Positions 52,803 through 61,998 are shown, counted from the first letter of the stretch. The stretch is 64,000 bases of DNA from Inquilinus sp052078665 (GCF_052078665.1 NZ_JBQJIK010000002.1:1-64000); one strand, 5' to 3'. Numbers and translations: made by a program. Notes: a model not told the origin generated them from the letters alone.

Positions 52803-53771
52803 ATGGCCGATCCGCTTCTCGCCGTGCGTGGCCTGGCCAAGCATTTCGGCCCCGGCACCTTCGGCCGCGGGCCGGTGGTGCGCGCGCTCGACGACATCCA
52901 TTTCGAGGTCGGCCGCGGCGAGGTGGTCGGGCTGGTCGGCGAATCCGGCTCGGGCAAGACCACGATCGGCCGGTCGGTGCTGCGGCTGATCGAGCCGACC
53001 GCCGGCGAGGTCGTGTTCGACGGCCAGGATCTGACCAAGCTGTCCGGTAGCGCGATGCGGCGGCAGCGGCGGCGGATGCAGTACATCTTCCAGGACCCCT
53101 TCGCCAGCCTGTCGCCGCGCATGACGATCGGCGAGATCGTGACCGAGGGCCTGGCGATCCAGGGCATCGGCACCGGCCGCGAGCGGCTGGCCAAAGCGCG
53201 GGCGGCGCTGGAGGCGGTGGAGCTGCCGGCCGACGCGGTCGAGCGCTATGCCCATGAGTTCTCCGGCGGCCAGCGCCAGCGCATCGGCATCGCCCGGGCC
53301 CTGGTGCTGGAGCCGGAGTTCCTGGTGGCGGATGAGCCGGTCTCGGCGCTCGACGTCTCGGTGCAGGCGCAGATCGTCAACCTGCTGCGCGACCTGCAGC
53401 TGCGCCTCGGCCTGACCATGCTGTTCATCTCGCACGACCTGGCGGTGGTGGAGTACATCTGCGACCGGGTGATCGTGCTGTATCTCGGCCGGATCATGGA
53501 GATCGCGCCGAGCGAGCGGCTCTACGCCGCGCCGAAGCACCCCTACACGCGGGCGCTGCTGTCGGCGATCCCCGAGCCGGACCCCGACCGGCCGCGCCAG
53601 CGCCAGATCCTGAAGGGCGACATCCCCAGCCCGGCCAACCCGCCCTCGGGCTGCGTCTTCCGCACCCGCTGCCCGCACGCGGTCGAGGCCTGCGCCCGCG
53701 AGGTGCCGGTGCTGGAGGAGGTCGAGCCCGGCCACTTCAAGGCCTGCATCAGGCAGGATGTCAGCCGATGA
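52803..53771 (+). CDS. ABC transporter ATP-binding protein, DppF type
   Basis: 322 residues with Walker A GESGSGKTT, signature FSGGQRQRI and Walker B FLVADEPVSALD, then HPYTRALLSAIP and CVFRTRCP. The start at 52803 is 2 bp after the upstream stop. It is the second ATPase of importer 3. The next gene's upstream ATG (53768) would overlap it by 4 bp. Confidence 0.92.
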   Translation: MADPLLAVRGLAKHFGPGTFGRGPVVRALDDIHFEVGRGEVVGLVGESGSGKTTIGRSVLRLIEPTAGEVVFDGQDLTKLSGSAMRRQRRRMQYIFQDPFASLSPRMTIGEIVTEGLAIQGIGTGRERLAKARAALEAVELPADAVERYAHEFSGGQRQRIGIARALVLEPEFLVADEPVSALDVSVQAQIVNLLRDLQLRLGLTMLFISHDLAVVEYICDRVIVLYLGRIMEIAPSERLYAAPKHPYTRALLSAIPEPDPDRPRQRQILKGDIPSPANPPSGCVFRTRCPHAVEACAREVPVLEEVEPGHFKACIRQDVSR

Positions 53772-53785
53772 TCGGGAGGGACGCC

Positions 53786-54700
53786 ATGCTGCGCGGCAAC
53801 TGGGCGACGCTGCTGCTGCCGATCGCGGCGGATGAGAGCATCGATTTCGGCCGGCTGGCCGAGGAGATCGACCTGCTGGTCGCGGCGCGGGTCGACGGCA
53901 TCTATTCCAACGGCACGGCCGGCGAGATGCACAACCAGACCGAGGCGGAATACGCCGCGATCCAGGCGCTGCTGGCCGAAAGATGCCGGGCCGCCGGCAT
54001 GCCCTTCGTGATCGGCGCCTGCCAGCCGGACCCGAGCCTGGCGCGCGAGCGGGTGCGGCTGGCGCGGGATCTCGGCCCGGCGGCGATCCAGGTGGTGCTG
54101 CCGGATTGGTGGCCGGTGACCGAGCCGGAGGCGCTGGACTTCCTCGAGCTGATGGCCGAGGCGGCCGGCGGGGTGCCGCTGATCCTCTACAACCCGCCGC
54201 ACGCCAAGCGCGTGCTGGCGCCGGACGAGCTCGGCCGGCTGGTGCGGGCCGTGCCGGCGGTGACCGGGATCAAGCTCGCCGATGGCGACGACGCCTGGTA
54301 TGCGGCGGCGAAGCAGCACCTCTCCGGCACCGCGCTGTTCGTCCCGGGCCACCACCTCGCCACCGGCATCAGGCATGGCGTCGCGGCGGGTGCCTTCTCC
54401 AACGTCGCCTGCCTCAGCCCGGCGGGCGCCCAGGCCTGGACCGACCGGATGGCGAGCGATCTGGATGCGGCGCTCGACCTGGAACGCCGGATCTGCCGCT
54501 TCATGGACCAGCGCATCGTGCCGTTCCGGGCCGTGCACGGCTACTCGAACGCGGCGCTCGACAAGCTCCTGGCCGCGATCGGCGGCTGGGGCCCGGTCGG
54601 CACGCGGCTGCGGCGCCCCTATCGCTGGATCGACGAGGCCGAGGCCGAGCGCCTCCGCCCGGTGGCACGCTCGATGATGCCGGAGCTGTTCGCGGCGTAG
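53786..54700 (+). CDS. DapA/NanA-family aldolase-like protein, copy 2
   Basis: 304 residues, same family as the gene at 50849 but diverged. Lys163 (GIKLADGDD) and Tyr135 (LYNPPHAK) are the expected catalytic residues, and SNGTAGEMHN is the pyruvate-binding region. The start at 53786 has GGGAGGGACGCC upstream, a better Shine-Dalgarno than the overlapping ATG at 53768. It is the last gene of the operon. Two aldolases in one importer operon suggest two steps or two substrates. Confidence 0.87.
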   Translation: MLRGNWATLLLPIAADESIDFGRLAEEIDLLVAARVDGIYSNGTAGEMHNQTEAEYAAIQALLAERCRAAGMPFVIGACQPDPSLARERVRLARDLGPAAIQVVLPDWWPVTEPEALDFLELMAEAAGGVPLILYNPPHAKRVLAPDELGRLVRAVPAVTGIKLADGDDAWYAAAKQHLSGTALFVPGHHLATGIRHGVAAGAFSNVACLSPAGAQAWTDRMASDLDAALDLERRICRFMDQRIVPFRAVHGYSNAALDKLLAAIGGWGPVGTRLRRPYRWIDEAEAERLRPVARSMMPELFAA

Positions 54701-54707
54701 GGGGTGG

Positions 54708-56267
54708 TTATCCCACCCCGGCCTGCAGGGCGCCGTGGCGCTCGGCGCGGACCAGGCGGGCCAGCAGCTGGATGCCGGGGTCGATGCGGTCGACCGGGAT
54801 CGAGGAATAGCCGAAGCGCAGGAAATTCTCCGGCGGCAGCGGATGGTCGAAGAACACAGCCCCCGGGTCCACCAGCAGCCCCTGCTGTGCCCCGGCGGCG
54901 GCGACCGCGGTCATCGACACGTCGGCCGGCCCCTCGGCCCACATCGCCGACCCGCCGGCCGGCAGCCGGAAGTCGAACTCCGGCAGATGGGTGCGCAGGC
55001 CCTCGCCGATCGCGTCGGCGCGCTCGCGATAGGCGGCGATCAGCCGCTTGATCGCGGAATCGTGGTGGCCCAGCTGCAGGAACAGCGCCACGGCGCGCTG
55101 GTTGTTGGCCGGCGGGTGCCGTGACGTCAGCCGCCGCATCGCCCGGGCCTCGGCGATGAACTCCGGCGCCGCCACCACGTAGCCAAGCCGCAGCCCGGGG
55201 GCCAGGGTCTTGGACACGCTGCCGACATAGATCACCCGGTCGTCGCGATCGAGCGCCTTGAGTGCCGGGGTGGCCTCGCCGACGAAGGTCAGCTCGCTGT
55301 CGTAATCATCCTCGACGATCAGCAGGTCGTGCACCGACGCGGCCTGCAGCAGCTCCTGCCGCCGCTGCAGCGGCATGGTCACCGTGGTCGGGTTCTGGTG
55401 GCTCGGCTGCACGAACAGCATGTCGCATTCGGCCAGGCTGCCGCTCAGCCGCAGGCCGTGATGGTCCATCGCCAGGGGCAGGATGCGGGCGCCGAACTGC
55501 CGGCACAAGTTGCGGATGTCGGGATAGCCCGGCTGCTCGATTCCGACCGTCCGCTCCGGCTTCAGCAGCAGCGAGGCGGCGAGGTACAGCGCCTGCTGCG
55601 CCCCGATCGTGACCAGGATCTGCTCCGGCGACACCCAGATGCCGCGGCGCGGCAGAATCCGCTTCTGCAGCTGCTCGATCAGCAGCGGGTCGTCGGCGTC
55701 GACGCGGTCGCCGGCCCAGTCGCGGATGGCGACCGAGCGCAGCGACAGCTGCACCACCTCGCGCCACTCCGTGATCGGGAACAGGGTCGGGTCGGGCTGG
55801 CCGTAGACGAAGGGGAAGCGGTAATTGTACCAGTCGACCGGCTTCATCACGTGCCGGGTGCGGGACGGGCGGCTGGTCAGCCGCCCGGTCCAGTCCGGCC
55901 GGCGAATCGGCACGTCGCTCCGCACCCCGGCCGCCCGCGCCGCATTCTCCAGCGCCGCCGGGTCGACCATGTGCTTGGACCGGCTGTGCGCCGAGATGAA
56001 GCCTTCCTGGGTCAGCTGGTCATAGGCCTGGATCACGGTGTTGCGGCTGATCCCCAGGATCTCGGACAGTCGGCGCGACGACGGCAGCTCGGCGCCCGGC
56101 GGCAGCCGCCGGTCCAGCACCGCCTGGGCGATGGCGCCGCGCAGCTGCGCCTGCAGGGTCAAGTCGGGCCGGCGCGACAGCGTCAGCAATTGCCGCCACA
56201 GAATATCGTCGGCCGCCACGGGCCTCTCCTGCACACCAACCCTGGATTGAATAAGATCGTATTTCAT
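54708..56267 (-). CDS. MocR/PdxR-family regulator (GntR-aminotransferase fusion)
   Basis: 519 residues. The N-terminal GntR helix-turn-helix is at residues 40-95 (ELPSSRRLSEILGISRNTVIQAYDQLTQEGF), followed by an aminotransferase-like PLP domain. SVSKTLAPGLRLGY contains the Schiff-base lysine, and VEDDYDSEL the aspartate that pairs with PLP. Such proteins sense PLP or an amine-PLP adduct. The start at 56267 is chosen because the region above, to 56353, holds four operator repeats; an in-frame ATG at 56324 would put coding sequence over them. It diverges from the RTX gene and probably controls it. Confidence 0.9.
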   Translation of the reverse strand: MKYDLIQSRVGVQERPVAADDILWRQLLTLSRRPDLTLQAQLRGAIAQAVLDRRLPPGAELPSSRRLSEILGISRNTVIQAYDQLTQEGFISAHSRSKHMVDPAALENAARAAGVRSDVPIRRPDWTGRLTSRPSRTRHVMKPVDWYNYRFPFVYGQPDPTLFPITEWREVVQLSLRSVAIRDWAGDRVDADDPLLIEQLQKRILPRRGIWVSPEQILVTIGAQQALYLAASLLLKPERTVGIEQPGYPDIRNLCRQFGARILPLAMDHHGLRLSGSLAECDMLFVQPSHQNPTTVTMPLQRRQELLQAASVHDLLIVEDDYDSELTFVGEATPALKALDRDDRVIYVGSVSKTLAPGLRLGYVVAAPEFIAEARAMRRLTSRHPPANNQRAVALFLQLGHHDSAIKRLIAAYRERADAIGEGLRTHLPEFDFRLPAGGSAMWAEGPADVSMTAVAAAGAQQGLLVDPGAVFFDHPLPPENFLRFGYSSIPVDRIDPGIQLLARLVRAERHGALQAGVG

Positions 56268-56279
56268 CCCCTGGCGCAA

Positions 56280-56353
56280 TCTGGACTCATCGATAGGTCC
56301 CATCTGGACCCATGAAACCCGCATCTGGACCCATGGATTGTCTGGTCTGGACC
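56280..56353. promoter_or_regulatory. Array of four TCTGGAC(C/T) direct repeats before the first RTX gene
   Basis: Copies begin at 56280 (TCTGGACT), 56303, 56324 and 56346 (TCTGGACC), spaced 23, 21 and 22 bp, about two helical turns. The last continues to CTGGACCTAA. This resembles the CTGGACytaa half-sites I recall for TauR-type MocR regulators. The array sits in the divergent gap next to the MocR gene. The same array recurs at 61797-61870. Confidence 0.75.
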
Positions 56354-56480
56354 TAACGGAATATGTGGCATTCCTGCTAAATCCTCCTCAGCGCGTGACT
56401 GCCCGGCCCGCCGGGTTCATCCGGACGCTTCCTGGAAAGGGCGGCGCCGACCCGACAGTGGAGGATGTTCCGTGACCCAG
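56280..56480 (+). repeat. RTX leader repeat, copy 1
   Basis: About 200 bp, from the first TCTGGACT through the GTG start codon, are nearly identical to 61797-61998. Only scattered substitutions and a single-base indel in the leader (CTTCCTGG against CTTCCCCGG) separate them. The segment carries the operator array, a TGCTAAATCC stretch and the GGAGG ribosome binding site. Confidence 0.85.
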
Positions 56481-59400
56481 ACCCTCAACGGCACCGCCGG
56501 CAACGACACCCTCACCGGGACCGATCCGGGCAATCCGGGCAACCCCGACGGCATCGACATCATCAATGGCCTCGACGGCAACGACACGCTCACCGGCCTG
56601 GGCGGCAACGACACGATCTCAGGCGGCCTGGGCACCGACATCCTGGACGGCGGCATCGGCAGCGACACCGCTTCCTACGAGAACTCCAACGCCGGGGTCA
56701 CCGCCGACCTGCATTCCCACTTTTTTGCGGGCGGCGACGCCCAGGGCGACGTGCTGCAGAGCATCGAGAACCTGACCGGCTCGGCCTTCGCCGACACCCT
56801 GCGTGGTGATGACGGAGCCAATGTCATCGACGGCGGCGACGGCAACGACCTGATCACCGGCTATGGCGGCGCCGACGCCATCAACGGCGGCGCCGGTGTC
56901 GACACGGTCTATTACTTCGACGCGGCCGGGGCCGTGCAGGTCAATCTGGCCACCGGCACCGGCACGGGCAGCGACGCCCAGGGCGACACCTTCACCGGGG
57001 TCGAGAATGTCTACGGCTCGAACCTCAACGACACCTTGGTCGGCGACGGCGGGAACAATGTCCTTTACGGTGCGACCGGCAATGACGGGCTCGCCGGCTT
57101 TGGCGGCGCGGATGTCCTCGACGGCGGCGCCGGCATCGACACCGTGTACTACGACGCGTCGGCCGGCGGCGTGGCCGCCAACCTGACCACCGGGCGGGGC
57201 AGCTTCAGCGATGCCGCGGGCGACTTCTATGCCAGGATCGAGAACGTCTACGGCTCGAACTTCAACGACACCCTGAGCGGCACCTTCGGGAACAATGCCC
57301 TTTCCGGCGCGGCCGGCAATGACGCGTTCGGCGGCTTCGGCGGCGCCGATGCCTTCGACGGCGGCGCCGGCGTCGACATCGTCTATTTCGACGCCGCGGC
57401 CGGGGCCGTGCAGGTCAACCTGGCCACCGGCACCGGCACCGGCAGCGACGCCCAGGGCGACACCTTCACCGGGATCGAGAACCTCTACGGCTCGAACTTC
57501 AGCGACACCCTGAGCGGCGACGGCGGGGCCAATGTCATCGACGGCGGCGAAGGCAACGACGTGCTCGAAGGCCTGGTCGGCGCCGACACCCTGCAAGGCG
57601 GCAACGGCAGCGACACGGCGAGCTATGCCTTCTCCGCCGCCGCGGTCACCGCCGACCTGAACGCCGGCTTCTATGCGGGCGGCGATGCCCAGGGCGACGT
57701 GCTGCAGAGCATCGAGAACCTGACCGGCTCGGCCTTCGCCGACACCCTGCGCGGCGATGCCGGGGCCAATGTCATCGACGGCGGCGGCGGCAACGACGCC
57801 ATCGCCGGCTATGCCGGTGCCGACGCCATCAACGGCGGCGCCGGCGTCGACACGGTCTATTACGACGGCGCGGCGGTGACCGTGAACCTGGCCACCGGGC
57901 AAGGCTTCGGCGGCGACGCCCAGGGCGACACGTTCCAGAATGTCGAGAACGTCGTCGGCGCGGCCGCCAACGACACCTTGATCGGCAGCGCCGCCGCCAA
58001 CAGCCTGTCCGGGGGCGCCGGCAATGACGCGTTCGCCGGCTATGGCGGCGCCGATGCCTTCGACGGCGGCGCCGGCATCGACATCGTCTACTTCGACGCT
58101 GCGGCCGGGGCCGTGCAGGTCAACCTGGCCACCGGCACCGGCACCGGCAGCGACGCCCAGGGCGACACCTTCATCGGGATCGAGAATGTCTACGGCTCGA
58201 ACTTCAACGACACCCTGAGCGGCGACGGCGGGGCCAATGTCATCGACGGCGGCGAAGGCAACGACGTGCTCGAAGGCCTGGTCGGCGCCGACGCCCTCGA
58301 TGGCGGCGACGGCATCGACACGGTCTATTACGACGGCTCGACCGTCGGCGTGCAGGTCAACCTGGCCACCGGCACCGGCACCGGCGGTGATGCCGAGGGC
58401 GATACCTTGAGCGGCATCGAGAACATCGTCGGGTCCGGCTTCGACGACGTCTTCTTCGCCAGCGCCGCGGCCAACAGCTTCCAGGGCGGCGCCGGGATCG
58501 ACACGGTGACCTATGCCCAGTCCACCGGCACCGTCACCGTCAATCTGGGCGGCGGCGCCGAGGGGGGCTGGGCCCAGGGGGACTCGCTTCTCGGCGTCGA
58601 GAATCTGATCGGCTCGGTCTTCGCCGACACCCTGCGCGGCAATGGCGGGGACAATGTCATCGACGGCGGGGGCGGCGGCGACGTGCTCGAAGGCCGCGGC
58701 GGCGCCGACACCCTCAACGGTGGCGCCGGCGGCGGCGACTTCGCTTCCTACAGCAGCTCCGCCGCCGCGGTCACCGTCGACCTGAACACCGGCACCGGCA
58801 CCGGCGGCGATGCGCAGGGCGACACGCTGATCGACATCGAGAACGTCTTCGGCTCGGCCTTCGACGATGTCTTCTTCGCCAGCGCCGCGGCCAACGGCTT
58901 TAACGGCCTCGCCGGCTTCGACAGGGTGAGCTATGCCCAGTCCACCGCCGGCATCGTCATCAGGCTGGCCGTCGGCCCCGGCCAGGGGGGCTGGGCCCAG
59001 GGTGACGGGCTTTCCGGCATCGAGCACATCATCGGCTCGGCCTTCGCCGACATCCTGTCCGGCGACACCACCAGCAACAGCTTCGACGGCGGCGCCGGCG
59101 ACGATGCCTTGGCCGGAGAAAGCGGCGCGGACACCCTGATCGGCGGCGCCGGCATCGATACGGCCTATTACGACGGCTCGGCCGCCGGAGTGCAGGTCAG
59201 CCTGGCGACCGGTGCCGGCGTGGGCGGCGACGCCCATGGCGATACCCTGAGCGGGATCGAGAACCTCGTCGGCTCGGGCTCGGCCGACATCCTGACCGGC
59301 AGTAGCGGGGCGAACAGCCTGAACGGCGCCGCCGGCAACGACCTTCTCCGCGGCGGCGCCGGGGCCGACGCCCTGATCGGCGGCGCCGGGGTGGACACTG

Positions 59401-60650
59401 CGGACTACGCGGCGTCCGGCAGCGGGGTCACCGTCAACCTGGCCACCGGCGCCGGCACGGGCAACGATGCCCAGGGCGACACGCTGAGCGGGATCGAGAA
59501 CCTCACCGGCTCGGCCTTCGCCGACCGGCTGTACGGCGCCGCCGGCATCAATGATCTCCGCGGCGGCGGCGGCGACGACACGCTCCGCGGCGGGGCGGAT
59601 GCCGACGTCCTGGACGGCGGCGCCGGCTCGGACTTCGCCAACTACCAGGGCTCGGCGGCGGGAGTCGTGGTCAATCTGCTGGCGGACACCGCCTCGGGCG
59701 GCGACGCCCAGGGCGACCAGCTCGACAACATCGAGAACCTGTACGGGTCGAGCAATGCCGATCAACTGACCGGCAGCAATGCCCGCAACATCCTCGGCGG
59801 CGAGCTCGGCGACGACACCCTCGTCGGCAATGGCGGCGACGACGCGCTCTCCGGCGAGGCCGGCAACGACAGCCTCAGCGGCGGCGACGGGGCCGACCGG
59901 CTCGTCGGCGGGGCCGGAATCGACACCATCCGTGGCGGCATCGGCAATGATTCGGTCGACGCCGGCAGCGAGGCCGACCAAGTGTTCGGCGAGGCCGGGG
60001 ACGACAACCTCCTGGGCGGCGACGGCAACGACCGGCTCGACGGCGGCGACGGCAACGATACGCTCGAAGGCGCGGTGGGATCCGACACGCTGATCGGTGG
60101 CGCCGGCATCGACACGGCGAGCTATGCCGGCTCCGGCAGCGGGGTGTCGGTCAACCTGGCGACCGGTGCGGTGTCCGGCGGCGCCGCGGGCGACACGCTC
60201 AGCAGCATCGAGCAGGTGCTGGGCTCGGCCCAGGCCGACACGCTGACCGGCAATGCCGGCGCCAACATGCTGTGGGGCATGGGCGGCGGCGACGTGCTCA
60301 CCGGCGGCGGCGGGGCCGATGTGCTGAAGGGCGGGGCCGGCGCCGACCGCTTTGTCTATGCCGCCATCGGCGACAGCACCGTGGCGGCCGCCGGCAAGGA
60401 CACGATCCGGGACTTTTCGGCCGGCGACAGGATCGACCTGTCGGCGATCGATGCCAATGGCGCCAGCCCGGGCGACACTGCCTTCGCCTTCGGCACCGGC
60501 CCCTTCACCGCCGCCGGCCAGGTCCGGGTCCTGGCTTTCGGCGACGGCCGCTACGGCGTCTATCTCGAGACCAGCGGCAACCGGGTGGAGGACTCGATCA
60601 TCACCGTGTTTTCCGACCATACCCTGACCGCGGCGGATTTCGTGCTGTAG
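56472..60650 (+). CDS. RTX (hemolysin-type calcium-binding repeat) protein, all-repeat architecture
   Basis: 1392 residues, starting with GTG seven bases after GGAGG. Almost the whole protein is repeats of about 77-80 residues (some shorter). Each unit is a run of calcium-binding nonapeptides (GGxGNDxL types), then a DTxYY segment, a VNLATGxGxGGDAQGD loop and an IENxxGS motif; fifteen such endings are visible. The last 100 residues change to GGAGADRFVYAAIGDST, DTIRDFSAGDRIDLS and an LTAADFVL end, like the type I secretion signal region of serralysins. No N-terminal signal peptide, protease zinc motif or lipase motif is seen. Likely a secreted calcium-binding adhesin or surface protein. No type I secretion genes are in the window. 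Confidence 0.88.
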   Translation: MTQTLNGTAGNDTLTGTDPGNPGNPDGIDIINGLDGNDTLTGLGGNDTISGGLGTDILDGGIGSDTASYENSNAGVTADLHSHFFAGGDAQGDVLQSIENLTGSAFADTLRGDDGANVIDGGDGNDLITGYGGADAINGGAGVDTVYYFDAAGAVQVNLATGTGTGSDAQGDTFTGVENVYGSNLNDTLVGDGGNNVLYGATGNDGLAGFGGADVLDGGAGIDTVYYDASAGGVAANLTTGRGSFSDAAGDFYARIENVYGSNFNDTLSGTFGNNALSGAAGNDAFGGFGGADAFDGGAGVDIVYFDAAAGAVQVNLATGTGTGSDAQGDTFTGIENLYGSNFSDTLSGDGGANVIDGGEGNDVLEGLVGADTLQGGNGSDTASYAFSAAAVTADLNAGFYAGGDAQGDVLQSIENLTGSAFADTLRGDAGANVIDGGGGNDAIAGYAGADAINGGAGVDTVYYDGAAVTVNLATGQGFGGDAQGDTFQNVENVVGAAANDTLIGSAAANSLSGGAGNDAFAGYGGADAFDGGAGIDIVYFDAAAGAVQVNLATGTGTGSDAQGDTFIGIENVYGSNFNDTLSGDGGANVIDGGEGNDVLEGLVGADALDGGDGIDTVYYDGSTVGVQVNLATGTGTGGDAEGDTLSGIENIVGSGFDDVFFASAAANSFQGGAGIDTVTYAQSTGTVTVNLGGGAEGGWAQGDSLLGVENLIGSVFADTLRGNGGDNVIDGGGGGDVLEGRGGADTLNGGAGGGDFASYSSSAAAVTVDLNTGTGTGGDAQGDTLIDIENVFGSAFDDVFFASAAANGFNGLAGFDRVSYAQSTAGIVIRLAVGPGQGGWAQGDGLSGIEHIIGSAFADILSGDTTSNSFDGGAGDDALAGESGADTLIGGAGIDTAYYDGSAAGVQVSLATGAGVGGDAHGDTLSGIENLVGSGSADILTGSSGANSLNGAAGNDLLRGGAGADALIGGAGVDTADYAASGSGVTVNLATGAGTGNDAQGDTLSGIENLTGSAFADRLYGAAGINDLRGGGGDDTLRGGADADVLDGGAGSDFANYQGSAAGVVVNLLADTASGGDAQGDQLDNIENLYGSSNADQLTGSNARNILGGELGDDTLVGNGGDDALSGEAGNDSLSGGDGADRLVGGAGIDTIRGGIGNDSVDAGSEADQVFGEAGDDNLLGGDGNDRLDGGDGNDTLEGAVGSDTLIGGAGIDTASYAGSGSGVSVNLATGAVSGGAAGDTLSSIEQVLGSAQADTLTGNAGANMLWGMGGGDVLTGGGGADVLKGGAGADRFVYAAIGDSTVAAAGKDTIRDFSAGDRIDLSAIDANGASPGDTAFAFGTGPFTAAGQVRVLAFGDGRYGVYLETSGNRVEDSIITVFSDHTLTAADFVL

Positions 60651-60786
60651 CCATCATCGCGAAGCGCGCCCCGCGGATTTGGAGCGGAATGAAGTGAGGT
60701 CGGGTGAGTGCATCCGGGCAGGGGCTGAGGGGATGTCGAGCGTCTTTGGCGCCGACGGGTGAAAGCGGGGCCTCGACAAAGGGCCT

Positions 60787-60804
60787 GGAGGCGCAAGCGC
60801 CTCC
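60787..60804 (+). terminator. Hairpin after the first RTX gene
   Basis: GGAGGCG-CAAG-CGCCTCC is a perfect 7-bp stem with a CAAG loop, about 135 bp after the RTX stop. There is no T-tract. Possible terminator or stabiliser. The rest of 60651-60869 shows nothing. Confidence 0.3.
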
Positions 60805-60869
60805 GACCTCTCCAGCAGGGCGGGACCTTTTCAGAATACCGCCGTTCGAGCCGATCCATCCCTTCTATT

Positions 60870-61027
60870 CTCCCCCTCTCCTCGCGGGAGGGGGCAGGGG
60901 GAGGGGGTTTTCACCATCGAGGCCGGCCTGAACTCTGACGCTTCGACCATGACGGTGTCTTCTGCGCATTGGCGCGCGGACGCGCGCAGACCCCTCCCCC
61001 AACCCCCTCCCGCAAGGGGAGGGGGAG
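60870..61027. repeat. Inverted pair of palindromic GC-rich repeats after the first RTX gene
   Basis: Units at 60870-60907 and 60991-61027, inverted, match the arms of the element inside mdcG (24086-24249). The intervening sequence is about 83 bp, like the mdcG element, but different in sequence. It lies just downstream of the small leftward gene, where REP-like elements usually sit. Confidence 0.75.
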
Positions 61028-61087
61028 TGTGGATGGTTGCGTTCGCGAATGCTGAAGGTTGGTGAAGCGGGTGAGTTCGCCGGCGGC

Positions 61088-61717
61088 TCACCCCGTGTCC
61101 GGGGGCTTGGGCCTGCGGCTGCCGGCCGGGCGGGGTGCGGGCGCATCCTCAGGATCGTCCTCGCCGTCCTGCGGCGGGATGAAGCCCAGCTCCTCCATGG
61201 CGACGTCGGCCATTTCGAGCCAGCGCTCCACATCCGGCGGATAGCCCCAGCGCCGGCACAGCGCCGCCACCGCGACCTCGGCCCGGCTGGCTTCGATCAA
61301 CTCGACCACCTCCGGCCGCTCCACCCGCTCGCACACCTCGGTGCCGCGGCGGTCGACCTCCTCCTGGTCCCCGGACACGTCGTAGGCCGCCGCCAGCATC
61401 GCCAGCTTCACCCGCAGCGCGTGCCTGTCCTCCTGCGCCGCCTCACGCTTCGTCGTGGCCTTGCGCTGCTCGTCGCGATGATTGGCGAATTTCTGCTTCA
61501 GCAGCAGGGTCAGCCGCAGCGACTTCGCGACGACGGCGATCCGCTGGCAATAGTCGACGCCGGGCTGCGGTGCCTCGACCGCCTCGGTGCGGGTCGCCTC
61601 CATGATCTCCATCTGGATCTCGGCCGCCCGGGCGAGCATGCGCAGGTCCTCCGCCGCCCGCTCCTCCTGGGGAGCGGCCGGGGCTTCCGAAGCCGAATCG
61701 GTCTGCGCGGTGTCCAT
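61088..61717 (-). CDS. Hypothetical helical cytoplasmic protein
   Basis: 209 residues from the ATG at 61717; in-frame ATGs at 61729 and 61735 are also possible. No signal peptide or membrane helix is visible. The middle is charged and helical (LARAAEIQMEIMEATRTEA, then KSLRLTLLLKQKFANHRDEQRKA and EAAQEDRHALRVKLAMLAAA), and the end is Pro-rich and acidic. The segment CRRWGYPPDVERWLEMADVAMEELGF resembles a small helical motif, but I do not recognise the family. It sits between the two RTX genes on the other strand. Confidence 0.7.
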   Translation of the reverse strand: MDTAQTDSASEAPAAPQEERAAEDLRMLARAAEIQMEIMEATRTEAVEAPQPGVDYCQRIAVVAKSLRLTLLLKQKFANHRDEQRKATTKREAAQEDRHALRVKLAMLAAAYDVSGDQEEVDRRGTEVCERVERPEVVELIEASRAEVAVAALCRRWGYPPDVERWLEMADVAMEELGFIPPQDGEDDPEDAPAPRPAGSRRPKPPDTG

Positions 61718-61796
61718 AGAACGTAGCATGAACATGATCGCAGATTAATACAAGAGCACAATGTGTTTACACAGCCGGGCGGACCCGGCGGGGCCG

Positions 61797-61870
61797 TCTG
61801 GACTCATCGATAGGTGCCATCTGGACCCATGGAATGCGCATCTGGACCCATGGTTTGTCGGATCTGGACC
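61797..61870. promoter_or_regulatory. Array of four TCTGGAC(C/T) repeats before the second RTX gene
   Basis: Copies begin at 61797 (TCTGGACT), 61820, 61841 and 61863 (TCTGGACC), spaced 23, 21 and 22 bp as in the array at 56280. The sequence upstream of 61797 no longer resembles the MocR side, so the duplicated segment begins exactly at the first repeat. This indicates shared MocR control. Confidence 0.75.
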
Positions 61871-61998
61871 TAACGGGATATGTGGCATTCCTGCTAAATC
61901 CTCCTCAGCGCATGACTGCCCGGCCCGCCGGGCTCATTCGGACGCTTCCCCGGAAAGGGCGGCGCCGACCCGACAGTGGAGGATGTTCCGTGACCCAG
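61797..61998 (+). repeat. RTX leader repeat, copy 2
   Basis: Near-identical to 56280-56480, offset 5517-5518 bp. It includes the operator array, leader, GGAGG and GTG start of the second RTX gene. Nothing else is seen in 61736-61796 beyond the start region of the leftward hypothetical gene. Confidence 0.85.

Noticed and set aside
50849..54700. dapA lysine biosynthesis genes
   Set aside because: Two diverged copies lie inside a transporter operon with a GntR regulator, so a catabolic role is more likely.
56619..60620. A 1333-codon antisense open frame across the RTX gene
   Set aside because: It is a mirror of a repetitive GC-rich coding sequence and has no start or domain support.
56472..60650. 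Tandem repeats that might be read as a CRISPR or minisatellite
   Set aside because: The repeats are in frame, encode RTX nonapeptides and vary in the coding pattern; there are no spacers.
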